From a virus: a stretch of 64,000 bases of DNA. Positions 38,601-45,424 of this stretch are shown piece by piece. The stretch is from positions 1-64,000 of the IMG/VR virus record IMGVR_UViG_3300030419_004440. The stretch is one strand, 5' to 3'. Below the pieces are notes generated by a model. That model saw nothing but the letters and a program-made list of their open reading frames with translations, did not search any database and had not been told where the DNA came from. Each line of letters begins with the position of its first letter. Position 1 is the stretch's first letter. Position numbers and translations under genes: made by a program.

Positions 38601-40205
38601 TCAACCGACATTGATAAGGATAAATACTATGCGAGTCTTGACCCCCCTTGGAGGGCTTACAAGATGGGTGACGACGACGATCAACACCGATCTGGTGGTG
38701 TAGGAATCATTGCTGCGGCGGCCACATGCACATTACAGGACAGGGTAAAGTTTGAAAGTACATGTAGACTTGGCTGCTGGTCTTATAGTCATAACAATTC
38801 GCCGCCATATAAAGCTTCATGGGGCAAAGGTGACAATCACGATAGTTTTTCAACTACAAACCTGTTTGTAAGAGTCTATGCAGCTTGGCCAAAAGAGCAG
38901 ACAATCTATGATGGTAGATATTTTGCCGTTCACCATTTTAATGCTGGAATATTAAGCGAAACGTTTGAACATGATGGCGATGAGTGGTACAGGCTGGAGT
39001 CGGCGACCGAAGACATTACGCAAAAAGACCCTACCGATCCGGCGGGAGGCTTTAAAAGTTACAAATACAAAATCCAAAAGCCGGGCTATGACATAGATTT
39101 ACTCGGCCCCTCCACAAAGGTGCTTACACCTTCTGAGGATGAAGTAAACACTCCTCGTGTTGCAGCTAGCTACTCTAGATTTTACGGGCTAACCACTGTT
39201 GAGGTGGCTAATGGGGCATCTACAGTTTACGAGTCCTTACCTAGATCGAAGTGGCAGGTTAACAACAGAGTTGTCGCCTCAAGAAGAGGAAAGCTGTTGC
39301 CCTTTGAATACAGTTATTGGTCTGTTCAAATTCCTAAGTTTAAAATTCAGCTTCCGTGGTTTGGCGAGGGCATTGAAGACGGTGAAGAGAAAATTTATAA
39401 GAATGGCGGATACGCAATTGTGTTAACAGGAGGGTCAGATAACGACGGTTTCTTGAACGCTGAAGCTCGCCCATTTTACGATTTAACAAAAGCAGAAGCC
39501 GACAGAGAACAGCAGTTTGATCCAATAAAAAACCCGGATTCTGAAGATGTAGTTATGGTTGTTAGAAACCCCGGAGATGGCGGCGATGATGGTAGCTATA
39601 AAAAAGGAGACACATTTGTCACCCCTGTAAATATAGGAGGGGGAACACAGGCCATAATCAAAGTTGCTGATGTTGTAGATGTTGGTGAATACAAAGGAAA
39701 AATCTCAACACTTGAGGTTAGCTTTGAGGGTACCGATTTTGAGAATACTGGTTTCACAGACGTGGATAAAGACAAGCCCATCACAAAGTCATCAATAGGG
39801 ATGGATCTAAGCCCCGGAGGGTCACAACCAGCGGGCGGTAGAGGTTTTAATGCTTTTCTAGTAAGAGGCGAAAATCGCCCCACAGTTAAAACTGACCTGA
39901 AACCTGAAATAGCCACCTCTGCGGATTTGAATAGATTATCTATTAAATCTGAGAAAATATCGGAGCAGGGCGGCGGTATAGGCGGAGGGGGGCACTTTGG
40001 CCTTCTTAGTGATAATTTTGAGGCTGATATAGAAATTACCAACAAGTCCCCAGACAATAAATATGACCTATTTTTCTTTTTCCATAACGATATTACGCAT
40101 ACTTTCGCATACGGTAACACAAATGTTGGAAATCACTGGCAAAGAACTGGGGATATGGGTAAGGGGCAAGAACAGTATATAGACCTAACAATAACTACAA
40201 ATTAA
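35673..40205 (+). CDS. Large tail/fibre protein (1510 aa), GTG start
   Basis: The preferred start is GTG at 35673: the overlapping ATG at 35671 is followed at once by TGA, and GGAG lies about seven bases upstream of the GTG. In-frame ATGs at 35697 and 35700 are an alternative. The protein is rich in Asp, Gly, Trp and Tyr, with many acidic DDDD-type patches (KKYDDDDDSVG, GDDDDQH), and looks like a series of beta domains. A short hydrophobic strand near the end (NKYDLFFFFHNDITHTFAYG) resembles a carbohydrate-binding or fibre-tip sandwich, which is speculative. It is the last gene of the long tail operon, followed by a new promoter candidate. Function is unknown beyond a structural or adsorption role. 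Confidence 0.55.
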   Translation: MTTNTTNNMMDSIFDSDPTDFQETPYHLITTDHPWMFQLGLSTFTTGTLYRWWHKRDGNGKYENRKYFIENEEVAAQHEVPCVVLGGDDTEGYSCEAFDSFKDKTGEFKGQFSFQGWRKENDAGAGQYHRMYIDGGHTDKWAFSQPGKNEAGDPRSYSYEDLKVTDFDNAYIREDGELMDGSDDEHKARWWQSDGRGAQDLLIFFGMQPITNVIAMNDYVNNKILNTIDRGAKKEDGTPAEGAWTKTDFARSEFTLDIQSSKEGYVEWSGYVPFQISLGSGDAGDVFKCTKSDWVTFRLHLFPETAPKSTRRGIAMSKPSFAAPPVDSLGRSYQKREDGRFSPFPEGSQAAEVVGDLDMNFNEYTGKWEAGSPQMVGIVTQKISAAQTIPSDRLRRVTPEDMLRNPNDPNSHIIWGSGEAMSIHMQNSNPMQWTPNYLQPSNLDENGKFAEICPEDSEERATVRVFNASSKPLEVDQMCLLNRIDGLWFAIDFPSGVVGEDTVSVGFDGKWEFQYYATNVVHFFKNKDFTRIQPAAIEKGFHKEYYASKSWADRNHNVYQGATRISDFLYHGGFHQFSSFDFMDHLIAGTRDTNAYSLTSPLLAPNGDTIEGDTDGLHTGPFFGCCFPDGYSTEDTAKYLSDRTFIAKPTINVSGKVDGKWTPTHTHFSSTVTGGETEYKYFLEDGIAKDGRPFAEYANPAEKTGPRNDWNKCYKDQQNIEQHLFVTDGTNLLDASLSHLPADIALNASPSGYVNGQPLTNIHKLNDAYHRSNDSSFRSMDLLCKQFFMQGKNWLYKKYDDDDDSVGIKDFTESNAFDFKPNRPNRIMFRPLKAEAYSQFMRRNSDGNYVDPNAELGTRSYFNQSLGRDMKSQGRPSSDSSLSRELDNDIAQMRDTSDAAQGGFSVPNMAGNIYSIYNSFWGLQHQVDIPTSKSSDYLLSPNANLKSIQEIDFSTLFPRLPVTCWGFAGGNRWCHSSTDIDKDKYYASLDPPWRAYKMGDDDDQHRSGGVGIIAAAATCTLQDRVKFESTCRLGCWSYSHNNSPPYKASWGKGDNHDSFSTTNLFVRVYAAWPKEQTIYDGRYFAVHHFNAGILSETFEHDGDEWYRLESATEDITQKDPTDPAGGFKSYKYKIQKPGYDIDLLGPSTKVLTPSEDEVNTPRVAASYSRFYGLTTVEVANGASTVYESLPRSKWQVNNRVVASRRGKLLPFEYSYWSVQIPKFKIQLPWFGEGIEDGEEKIYKNGGYAIVLTGGSDNDGFLNAEARPFYDLTKAEADREQQFDPIKNPDSEDVVMVVRNPGDGGDDGSYKKGDTFVTPVNIGGGTQAIIKVADVVDVGEYKGKISTLEVSFEGTDFENTGFTDVDKDKPITKSSIGMDLSPGGSQPAGGRGFNAFLVRGENRPTVKTDLKPEIATSADLNRLSIKSEKISEQGGGIGGGGHFGLLSDNFEADIEITNKSPDNKYDLFFFFHNDITHTFAYGNTNVGNHWQRTGDMGKGQEQYIDLTITTN

Positions 40206-40221
40206 TTTCAAATTTAACTAC

Positions 40222-40240
40222 TTTTCGTGTATAATACTAT
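40222..40240 (+). promoter_or_regulatory. Candidate promoter of the isolated 248-aa gene
   Basis: Contains TTTTCGTGTATAA, identical over 13 bases to the motif before the tail tube gene, continuing as TACTAT. It lies 23 bases before the ATG at 40264, which also has a strong GGAGGG ribosome-binding site. Together with the terminator at 41035 it defines a one-gene transcription unit. Confidence 0.55.
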
Positions 40241-40263
40241 GACTCTATAAGGAGGGTTTTATA

Positions 40264-41010
40264 ATGGCAGAAATTAAATTCTATGCTAACGAGACTAGCA
40301 TAGCGGGTGGGACTGATTCCACCCTAATTGATCATACGTCTGGCTCTGGCATGGGGTTTTTTGGCGGAGGCTTTGGCATTTCCGTACCAGTTGGCCAGTA
40401 TCAGGATACTACTTTCGTTACCAACTCTGACGGTACGTCTAGTGGCATTCGTGTTAAAAATACAAAATATGTAGCTAGCACCACTATTCCAAACAGTGGT
40501 GTTTCTGCAAATGGCGGGGCTACCATTGGCCTATCCGGTATGCCAAATTACTACGCACCTCTAAATATTAGATTTGAGCATAGTGAAAAGGTAAGAGTAC
40601 AAAATTGCAAACTTAGAATATTTGATCGTAATGATATTTCCAAGCAGGCGAGCGGAGTAACAACTAAGGTGTATGAATGTCGTCATCCACAACCAAATGA
40701 GGCATTTAATGGCCAAAGTGGAACTCTAGCAATGCGAGGCATTAGTAATTATGGATGGACGGAATTTGATCCAACAGAAACTATGGCCGATCTAGCTTTT
40801 ACGGCTTCGCCCGGCATGAGTGGATTGAACACGTCGGCTGCTGACACCCTTCCTTCTGGTTTGGCTGACGGAAGTATAAACTGGCTTACTAATGAAGGTA
40901 CTGCACACGAAAGCACGAGGCATGATTGGTTTGTGGCTATGAGTGCTTCACCAGATAGTATAGGAAGTAAAACTCAGTATGGTCTCTACTTCACACTAGA
41001 GTACCTGTAA
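40264..41010 (+). CDS. Probable abundant virion protein in its own unit (248 aa)
   Basis: Flanked by a candidate promoter shared with the tail tube gene and by a strong intrinsic terminator, with a near-ideal AAGGAGGG ribosome-binding site. This points to high, independent expression. The protein is Gly/Ser/Thr-rich (about residues 20-45 GSGMGFFGGGFGISVPVG), probably all-beta, and ends in an aromatic strand YGLYFTLEYL. It has no signal peptide, membrane helix or catalytic motif. Possible roles are a capsid or tail decoration protein or a fibre subunit. The abundance argument is inference from signals; I do not recognise the family. Confidence 0.6.
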   Translation: MAEIKFYANETSIAGGTDSTLIDHTSGSGMGFFGGGFGISVPVGQYQDTTFVTNSDGTSSGIRVKNTKYVASTTIPNSGVSANGGATIGLSGMPNYYAPLNIRFEHSEKVRVQNCKLRIFDRNDISKQASGVTTKVYECRHPQPNEAFNGQSGTLAMRGISNYGWTEFDPTETMADLAFTASPGMSGLNTSAADTLPSGLADGSINWLTNEGTAHESTRHDWFVAMSASPDSIGSKTQYGLYFTLEYL

Positions 41011-41034
41011 ACCGACAATTTAGCGATCAAAGGA

Positions 41035-41064
41035 GGGGGTGGCGTAGAGCCGCCCCCTTTTTTT
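41035..41064 (+). terminator. Intrinsic terminator after the 248-aa gene
   Basis: GGGGGTGGC (41035-41043), loop GTAGA, GCCGCCCCC (41049-41057), then seven T. All nine stem positions pair, one as U-G. This is a textbook rho-independent terminator. Confidence 0.92.
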
Positions 41065-41082
41065 ATAGAAGGAAAGAGAAAA

Positions 41083-41853
41083 ATGGACATACTTCATTAT
41101 ATTGAAGTGCACAGCGTAGACCACTGCACCCTATCTTGCAACTATTGTTCTCATGATGCAGAAAACGCGGATGTCAAATCATATTCACCAGAAGACTATG
41201 ACAGATGGTTAGATAAATTCTCTGAGAAAGAGATTTTGTTTGACAATATATCTATTGCCGGTGGAGAACCATTAATAAATAAAAAGCTACCTGACCTGAT
41301 CTCAATGTGTAAAAAATACACCAATGATATAGTCAGCACCATGACGAATGGCTGGTGGCTTAGTAGCAACGAGTCTGTGAAAAAACAAGCAGATAGATTG
41401 ACTGAGCTAGACGCTCTGAGTGTCACCGTTTATAGGCCTTATGTTGAGAAGTTTGGAGGGCTAGACGCAGTTCAGGACAGGCTAGAATACTTGCAAGAAT
41501 TACTTCCCGAACTAAACATAATAAGATGGGGGCAAAGGATAGTCAGGGATTTTGGTAAAATAGAATTTACAGATGAAAAAAGGGATACTGTTCCGGACTT
41601 TTACTGTGCCTTTATGGGTTGCAAACAACTGCTTCATACAGGTCTATTACTGGGGTGTTGTGCTTCTAGGCGTGTTATTTCCATGCCAGCCGTAGACAAG
41701 TTTAGCATACAAAACGACTTTGACAGAGACGAATTCATTTCGTGGTACTATAAGTACCCCCTCAACCTATGCAACTATTGCTCCATAGCCACAGAGGGGG
41801 CTACATATGTACCGTGGACTCAAAAGACAAAGGATGACACCGTGTCGTTCTAA
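41083..41853 (+). CDS. Radical SAM enzyme
   Basis: 256 residues. The Cys motif is C15-x3-C19-x2-C22, which binds the [4Fe-4S] cluster that cleaves S-adenosylmethionine. GGEP at 60-63 binds the SAM amino group. The C-terminal third carries a second Cys set (YCAFMGC, LGCC, LCNYC, about residues 175-235) suggestive of a SPASM/twitch-type auxiliary cluster. Such enzymes modify peptides, proteins or sugars. It begins 18 bases after the terminator of the 248-aa gene and is followed by a beta-helix protein and a coiled-coil protein, all + strand. A local target such as a virion protein or the glycan made by the opposite-strand operon is plausible but unproven. Confidence 0.85.
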   Translation: MDILHYIEVHSVDHCTLSCNYCSHDAENADVKSYSPEDYDRWLDKFSEKEILFDNISIAGGEPLINKKLPDLISMCKKYTNDIVSTMTNGWWLSSNESVKKQADRLTELDALSVTVYRPYVEKFGGLDAVQDRLEYLQELLPELNIIRWGQRIVRDFGKIEFTDEKRDTVPDFYCAFMGCKQLLHTGLLLGCCASRRVISMPAVDKFSIQNDFDRDEFISWYYKYPLNLCNYCSIATEGATYVPWTQKTKDDTVSF

Positions 41854-41862
41854 TTCCCTTCG

Positions 41863-41884
41863 ACCTACAATATAAGGGGTAGGT
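41863..41884 (+). promoter_or_regulatory. Small hairpin abutting the beta-helix start codon
   Basis: ACCTAC (41863-41868) pairs with GTAGGT (41879-41884), and the ATG follows at once at 41885. The loop holds AAGGG, the probable ribosome-binding site. A local translational control element is possible. Confidence 0.4.
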
Positions 41885-42751
41885 ATGAACATACAAGAAG
41901 AGATAGATTTACTAAGCGAAAAGGCTAGACAGCAAAATAAAAACAAAACACTGGTAATTCCTGATGGAACTTATCGGCTAAGTAAACCTCTAGTAATAAC
42001 CGGAGGCGTGAGTGTTGTCAGCGAGGGAAAAGGCAGACGTTCAGTCAGGCTTATCTTTATTGGGATGAAAGATGGAGATACTCTAGTCACCGTTAAGGGA
42101 AACAATGGGGGCATAATTGACGGGCTCAATATAAAATGCTTTGATGACGTAGATAACATAACCGGTCTACTTAGCGAAAACTGCTCATCAGCAACATTCT
42201 CCAATCTAGACATAGAACTACAATGTGGTTATGACTGTCTTGGAATTAAACACTTACGCAATGGCAAGCTAGGAGAGTCCTGCATCTACGAAAAGTTTGA
42301 CATAAGGTCAGACGGAGGTTGTGTAGAAATACAAGGGGGCGACAATAATGTATTTAGAGATTTTGATTGTCGTGCAGGGACTAAAGTAAAGAATAGCATA
42401 TCAGCTATATTTAGATTTGCGGAAAACTCTGTTCCGCACCATGTCAGGATTGGCCCCGGATCAGGACAAAAAGGCAAACACGCATACTACTGCAACTCTG
42501 TGTCAGACTCTGTTTCTGGCGGCGGTATTTTGTTTGACTCTTATAGGTGGGAACAACCATCAACCAAGGAAACCACAGCCTTTGTGCACACTCCAAAAAG
42601 AAAAGGCGGCAAACTTGGACACGTTACAGAAAGACTCACGTTCATTGCGTGTCGATCTTCTAGGGTAAAGACAGCTATCAAAGTGACAAACACTCTTCAG
42701 GCGAGGTTTATTGGTAGTTTTTTAGACGGTAAAAAAGATATAGAAAGGTGA
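41885..42751 (+). CDS. Right-handed beta-helix (pectate-lyase-like) protein
   Basis: 288 residues. The opening TLVIPDGTYRLSKPLVITGG (residues 21-40) is the typical cap of single-stranded right-handed beta-helix proteins (pectate lyase 3 superfamily), used in tailspikes and polysaccharide depolymerases. Following rungs show the alternating Gly/Asn/hydrophobic pattern (GIIDGLNIKCF, NNVFRDFDC). Compared with usual tailspikes it is short and has no separate N-terminal anchor or C-terminal trimerisation domain. Catalytic acids cannot be assigned by eye. Its neighbours are a radical SAM enzyme upstream and a coiled-coil protein downstream. It may be a spike, a sugar-binding subunit or a carbohydrate-processing enzyme. 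Confidence 0.7.
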   Translation: MNIQEEIDLLSEKARQQNKNKTLVIPDGTYRLSKPLVITGGVSVVSEGKGRRSVRLIFIGMKDGDTLVTVKGNNGGIIDGLNIKCFDDVDNITGLLSENCSSATFSNLDIELQCGYDCLGIKHLRNGKLGESCIYEKFDIRSDGGCVEIQGGDNNVFRDFDCRAGTKVKNSISAIFRFAENSVPHHVRIGPGSGQKGKHAYYCNSVSDSVSGGGILFDSYRWEQPSTKETTAFVHTPKRKGGKLGHVTERLTFIACRSSRVKTAIKVTNTLQARFIGSFLDGKKDIER

Positions 42752-42755
42752 TAAA

Positions 42756-43043
42756 ATGAATCCATTCCCAACCCCCTCTGGATCACCAGAACCCTCTGGT
42801 CAGCTTCAGTTCCCGTATAATGTATTAGCATTATTAAGAGAGGAGAGAGATAAGCTTATTAAAGATAGGAACACCCAAAAGGGAAGAATTAAAATTTGTG
42901 AGAAGGAAGAGGCTAGATGGAAACAAAACCGGATGGCTTATAGGAACAATTTAAAGAATATCAACATCAATATCATAGAGGCAAACAGCAAGATAAAAGA
43001 AGAACTAGACAGAATGGACGATCTAGCAGAGGAAGATATATAA
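42756..43043 (+). CDS. Coiled-coil protein (95 aa)
   Basis: Four bases after the beta-helix gene. A Pro/Ser-rich N-terminus of about 20 residues precedes a continuous highly charged helix (about residues 24-90), with hydrophobic positions fitting a coiled coil (NVLALLREERDKLIKDRNTQ, NININIIEANSKIKEELDRM). No transmembrane segment or enzyme motif. It may oligomerise with, or anchor, the beta-helix protein. It is the last + strand gene before a convergent terminator. Confidence 0.55.
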   Translation: MNPFPTPSGSPEPSGQLQFPYNVLALLREERDKLIKDRNTQKGRIKICEKEEARWKQNRMAYRNNLKNININIIEANSKIKEELDRMDDLAEEDI

Positions 43044-43080
43044 TAAAAAAAGGGGGCAGCTTTCACTACCCCCTCTTCTT
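43044..43080. terminator. Bidirectional convergent terminator
   Basis: GGGGG (43052-43056) pairs with CCCCC (43069-43073) around a 12-base loop, extended by AG/CT. Read on the - strand the stem is longer (GGGGGTAG with CTGCCCCC, one U-G pair) and followed by seven T; on the + strand it is followed by TCTTCTTTT. A second palindrome, AGGTTAGTC-GGAT-GACTAAACCT, spans 43083-43105, just beyond the - strand stop. It separates the + and - strand operons. Confidence 0.85.
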
Positions 43081-43103
43081 TTAGGTTAGTCGGATGACTA
43101 AAC

Positions 43104-43439
43104 CTATTCATTCTTCTCTGTCTTGGGGTTCCATTTAACCCAACCGCGATCAGGCAGCCAGTTTCCTTCGCTGTCTTTACGTTTCGGGAAAAGGCCTCCG
43201 CCCTTTTTCATAGATCCGAATGATAACCTTGCCCCACAATCTGCACATCGCAGTTCGTAGTATAGGTTGTCGTCCACGTTTCTAACAACGAATTTAATGT
43301 TATCAGAACCGCACTTTCCACAGACATCCTCCTCGAAAACCTCTTGGAATTTGGCTATCTCGCCAAATATGTCTCTCTGTGAATCTCCTTCAAGCTCAAC
43401 TTTGAGCTTCCCATTTTTTGTTTGATAAGTAACTTTCAT
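43104..43439 (-). CDS. Zinc-ribbon protein (111 aa) of recombination trio
   Basis: Start taken at 43439, where ATG overlaps the upstream stop as TAATG with GGAGAAG before it; a start four codons earlier is less likely. The sequence has C-x2-C (CGKCGSDN) and a later C-x2-C (CADCGARL) separated by about 25 residues, a classical zinc ribbon. The N-terminal half is a beta/charged domain (VTYQTKNGKLKVELEG) and the C-terminus is basic (MKKGGGLFPKRKD). Translational coupling to a Rad52/ERF-like gene suggests a nucleic-acid-binding accessory in recombination or repair. The function is inferred from motif and neighbours. Confidence 0.6.
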   Translation of the reverse strand: MKVTYQTKNGKLKVELEGDSQRDIFGEIAKFQEVFEEDVCGKCGSDNIKFVVRNVDDNLYYELRCADCGARLSFGSMKKGGGLFPKRKDSEGNWLPDRGWVKWNPKTEKNE

Positions 43440-44212
43440 TAACTTCTCCAATCTGCTACATAAGCGGTGATAGAATCAGGGATTAACTTTTTGTCCTGTT
43501 GATAGTCGTTAAGCTTTTTAATAGCATCGCTAGCTTGACGTTTATCAATCTTTCTTTTTACATTTAAATCAAATACCTCATTGAAAAATTCTGCTACATT
43601 TAAATTTAACTGGTTACATTTAGCGTCAATGAAGTTAGCTTGTGCATCACTCATCCTATAAGAATCGTCATACTCACCCTCTGTCTCCACTCGCTGCGTT
43701 TGACTGATACTTTTAACAATACTAGCCGTGTCTTTCTTTGTCATCTCTTCAGCGGCCACGGTTCGCAACCTAAGAGCCTTTCTTAAAGCCCTGCCCTCTG
43801 CACGGGTAGCTGCGGTAGCGGTGTTAAACACGCAGAACATGTCGTCTGTGTTGCCCTCCCAGCTATCTGCTACGTCAGAGAATACAGAGCCATCTGAGAA
43901 TACGACCTCCCAGATAACAGTAGCTCTTCCAACTTCACCGCCAGTGGTTGGCGGAAACACCTGCGTTGGCTTACTGGAAACAATCTGTCCTAAAACTAAC
44001 TCAGATACTCTTCTCAGCCCTGCACATGTTGGCCTGCCGTCAAAAAGCTCGTTGTCAGCAAAGAGTCCTAAGATATAATCATTCCACTCTGGAGATGTTA
44101 TACTAGGTGCTGATTCGTCCATAATTATATCCTTTACTTTGGTGTCCGTGTTTGACGGTGTTTGTAATTCAATGTCTGCAAACAAATCATCTTTTTCTTC
44201 CAATTCAATCAT
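43439..44212 (-). CDS. Rad52/ERF-like single-strand annealing protein candidate
   Basis: 257 residues. The motif AATRAEGRALRKALRLR (about residues 135-151) resembles the conserved core helix of Rad52/ERF/DdrA-type annealing proteins, usually seen as T-x-A-x-GRAL. The preceding strand pair (RATVIWEVVFSDGSVFSDVA) also fits that fold. The N-terminal 35 residues are acidic and disordered. A C-terminal helical segment (YRMSDAQANFIDAKCNQLNL) could bind partners. Both ends overlap neighbours (TAATG with the nuclease gene, TAATG with the zinc ribbon gene), which supports a working trio for annealing single-stranded ends. Confidence rests on one motif and gene order. Confidence 0.55.
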   Translation of the reverse strand: MIELEEKDDLFADIELQTPSNTDTKVKDIIMDESAPSITSPEWNDYILGLFADNELFDGRPTCAGLRRVSELVLGQIVSSKPTQVFPPTTGGEVGRATVIWEVVFSDGSVFSDVADSWEGNTDDMFCVFNTATAATRAEGRALRKALRLRTVAAEEMTKKDTASIVKSISQTQRVETEGEYDDSYRMSDAQANFIDAKCNQLNLNVAEFFNEVFDLNVKRKIDKRQASDAIKKLNDYQQDKKLIPDSITAYVADWRS

Positions 44213-44976
44213 TATTCAACCTCTATAAAACGTTTTGATCTTGGTGGGAACTTCTTTTTAATGCTTTCTAAATGATCAATAACACGAATCACTAGGCTCT
44301 CTTTTTTTGCAAGAGATTCCTGTCCCAGTGATTTGATCCTAATAACAACGTAGCCCTTACTAAGCAAAGCACCGCTTTTCCTCAAGTCAGCGTTTATTTG
44401 CTTTTGCAACTTATCTTCACCCCAAATGGGATAAAAATGAGAAGGGCCATCTACCTCTATTATAGTCTTTAGTTCTGGAATGTACAAATCTATTTCCAAA
44501 TTTTCTGCCGGAATTATAATTTGATGAGCGTTACAGAAAAACCCAGCCTTCTCTAGCCTGCTTTGAAAAAACTGTTCAAGCTTAGACCCTTGAGTAGCAG
44601 CTAATTGAATCGCCGCTATACCTTTTGAACGCATTGTTTCCTTTTGCTCGTTGGTCATATTTTTCCAATTTTTCTTAGCAATTCTAGATCTACGCTTTCT
44701 TTCCTTGTCGGTCATGTCATTCCAGTAATCAACGAGACTACTGCTAATTTTTATTCTCTCCTTGCTGGATCTTTTTCTACCCTTTGTCGGATGAGAGCTT
44801 CGCCCCTCAGCAAGTGCGGTTTTTTGTGCCTCACTCTTATCCTTTAATTGGTAGCCATTTTTAATCAATGTACGACGTATTTTGTTTGGGTATGTGTTAA
44901 GATGCTTTGCTATTTCATACGTGCTTTTGTTCTGTACGTTGTACATCTTTATTACTTGTTTTTCAAAATCGTTCAT
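44212..44976 (-). CDS. HTH/NUMOD3-like EDxHD endonuclease
   Basis: 254 residues. An N-terminal helix-turn-helix (about 1-40, NKSTYEIAKHLNTYPNKIRR) is followed by a NUMOD3-like region (KGRKRSSKERIKISSS). The C-terminal PD-(D/E)XK/Vsr-type nuclease domain has E (LEQFFQSRL), D (EIDLYIP), EVDGPSHF and D-x-x-K (ADLRKSG), the EDxHD pattern of I-Bth0305I-like enzymes. Such proteins are usually homing endonucleases, but here the gene overlaps the annealing protein start, so it could instead work in recombination. No intron is seen. Start ATG at 44976, one base after the upstream stop. Confidence 0.65.
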   Translation of the reverse strand: MNDFEKQVIKMYNVQNKSTYEIAKHLNTYPNKIRRTLIKNGYQLKDKSEAQKTALAEGRSSHPTKGRKRSSKERIKISSSLVDYWNDMTDKERKRRSRIAKKNWKNMTNEQKETMRSKGIAAIQLAATQGSKLEQFFQSRLEKAGFFCNAHQIIIPAENLEIDLYIPELKTIIEVDGPSHFYPIWGEDKLQKQINADLRKSGALLSKGYVVIRIKSLGQESLAKKESLVIRVIDHLESIKKKFPPRSKRFIEVE

Positions 44977-44977
44977 G

Positions 44978-45424
44978 TTACACCTTTAAAATTTCCCTTG
45001 CACTAAATTCTTTAAGAACAGGTATTCTTTGTTTTGTTAGTCTGTAAAATTCTTTTTCGTCTTCTTCGCTTTTAGCTATAACCGGCATTTTGCTGGGCAG
45101 ACTTATAATTTCCATAAGTTGTCCTATGTTGCCCTTTTGAAGGTCGCCTTTTGTATATAAGTAAATCAGTTTGATTTTGTTGACCACCTTATTGGCTAAA
45201 GGTACTGAGGGTAGCGTAGCCACGACTAACGTTCCGTTGAACGACCATAACTCTGTTGAATTGAAAGTTCCAAACTTTTTTTCAGTCGCATTAAAGTCAA
45301 CCTCGTTGTAAAACAGGCTTGCGTCATCCACGACCCCCTCTTCTATCCCGTCGTTAAGAAGTTTATATATTTCCCTATTAAGAGGTGTGTCCGTAGTAGC
45401 GTGGACATAAAATCCTAGGTTCAT
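44978..45424 (-). CDS. Hypothetical protein of the glycan operon (148 aa)
   Basis: I start at 45424, where ATG overlaps the fcl-like stop as ATGA, rather than seven codons earlier. The N-terminal MNLGFYVHATTDTPLNREIY looks like the opening strand and helix of a GT-B/Rossmann domain, and a further strand pair follows (TLVVATLPSVPLANKVVNKI). At 148 residues it is too short for a full glycosyltransferase, so it may be a single domain of one or an unrelated alpha/beta protein. It is coupled to the fcl-like gene upstream and adjoins the recombination trio downstream. No catalytic motif identified. Confidence 0.5.
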   Translation of the reverse strand: MNLGFYVHATTDTPLNREIYKLLNDGIEEGVVDDASLFYNEVDFNATEKKFGTFNSTELWSFNGTLVVATLPSVPLANKVVNKIKLIYLYTKGDLQKGNIGQLMEIISLPSKMPVIAKSEEDEKEFYRLTKQRIPVLKEFSAREILKV

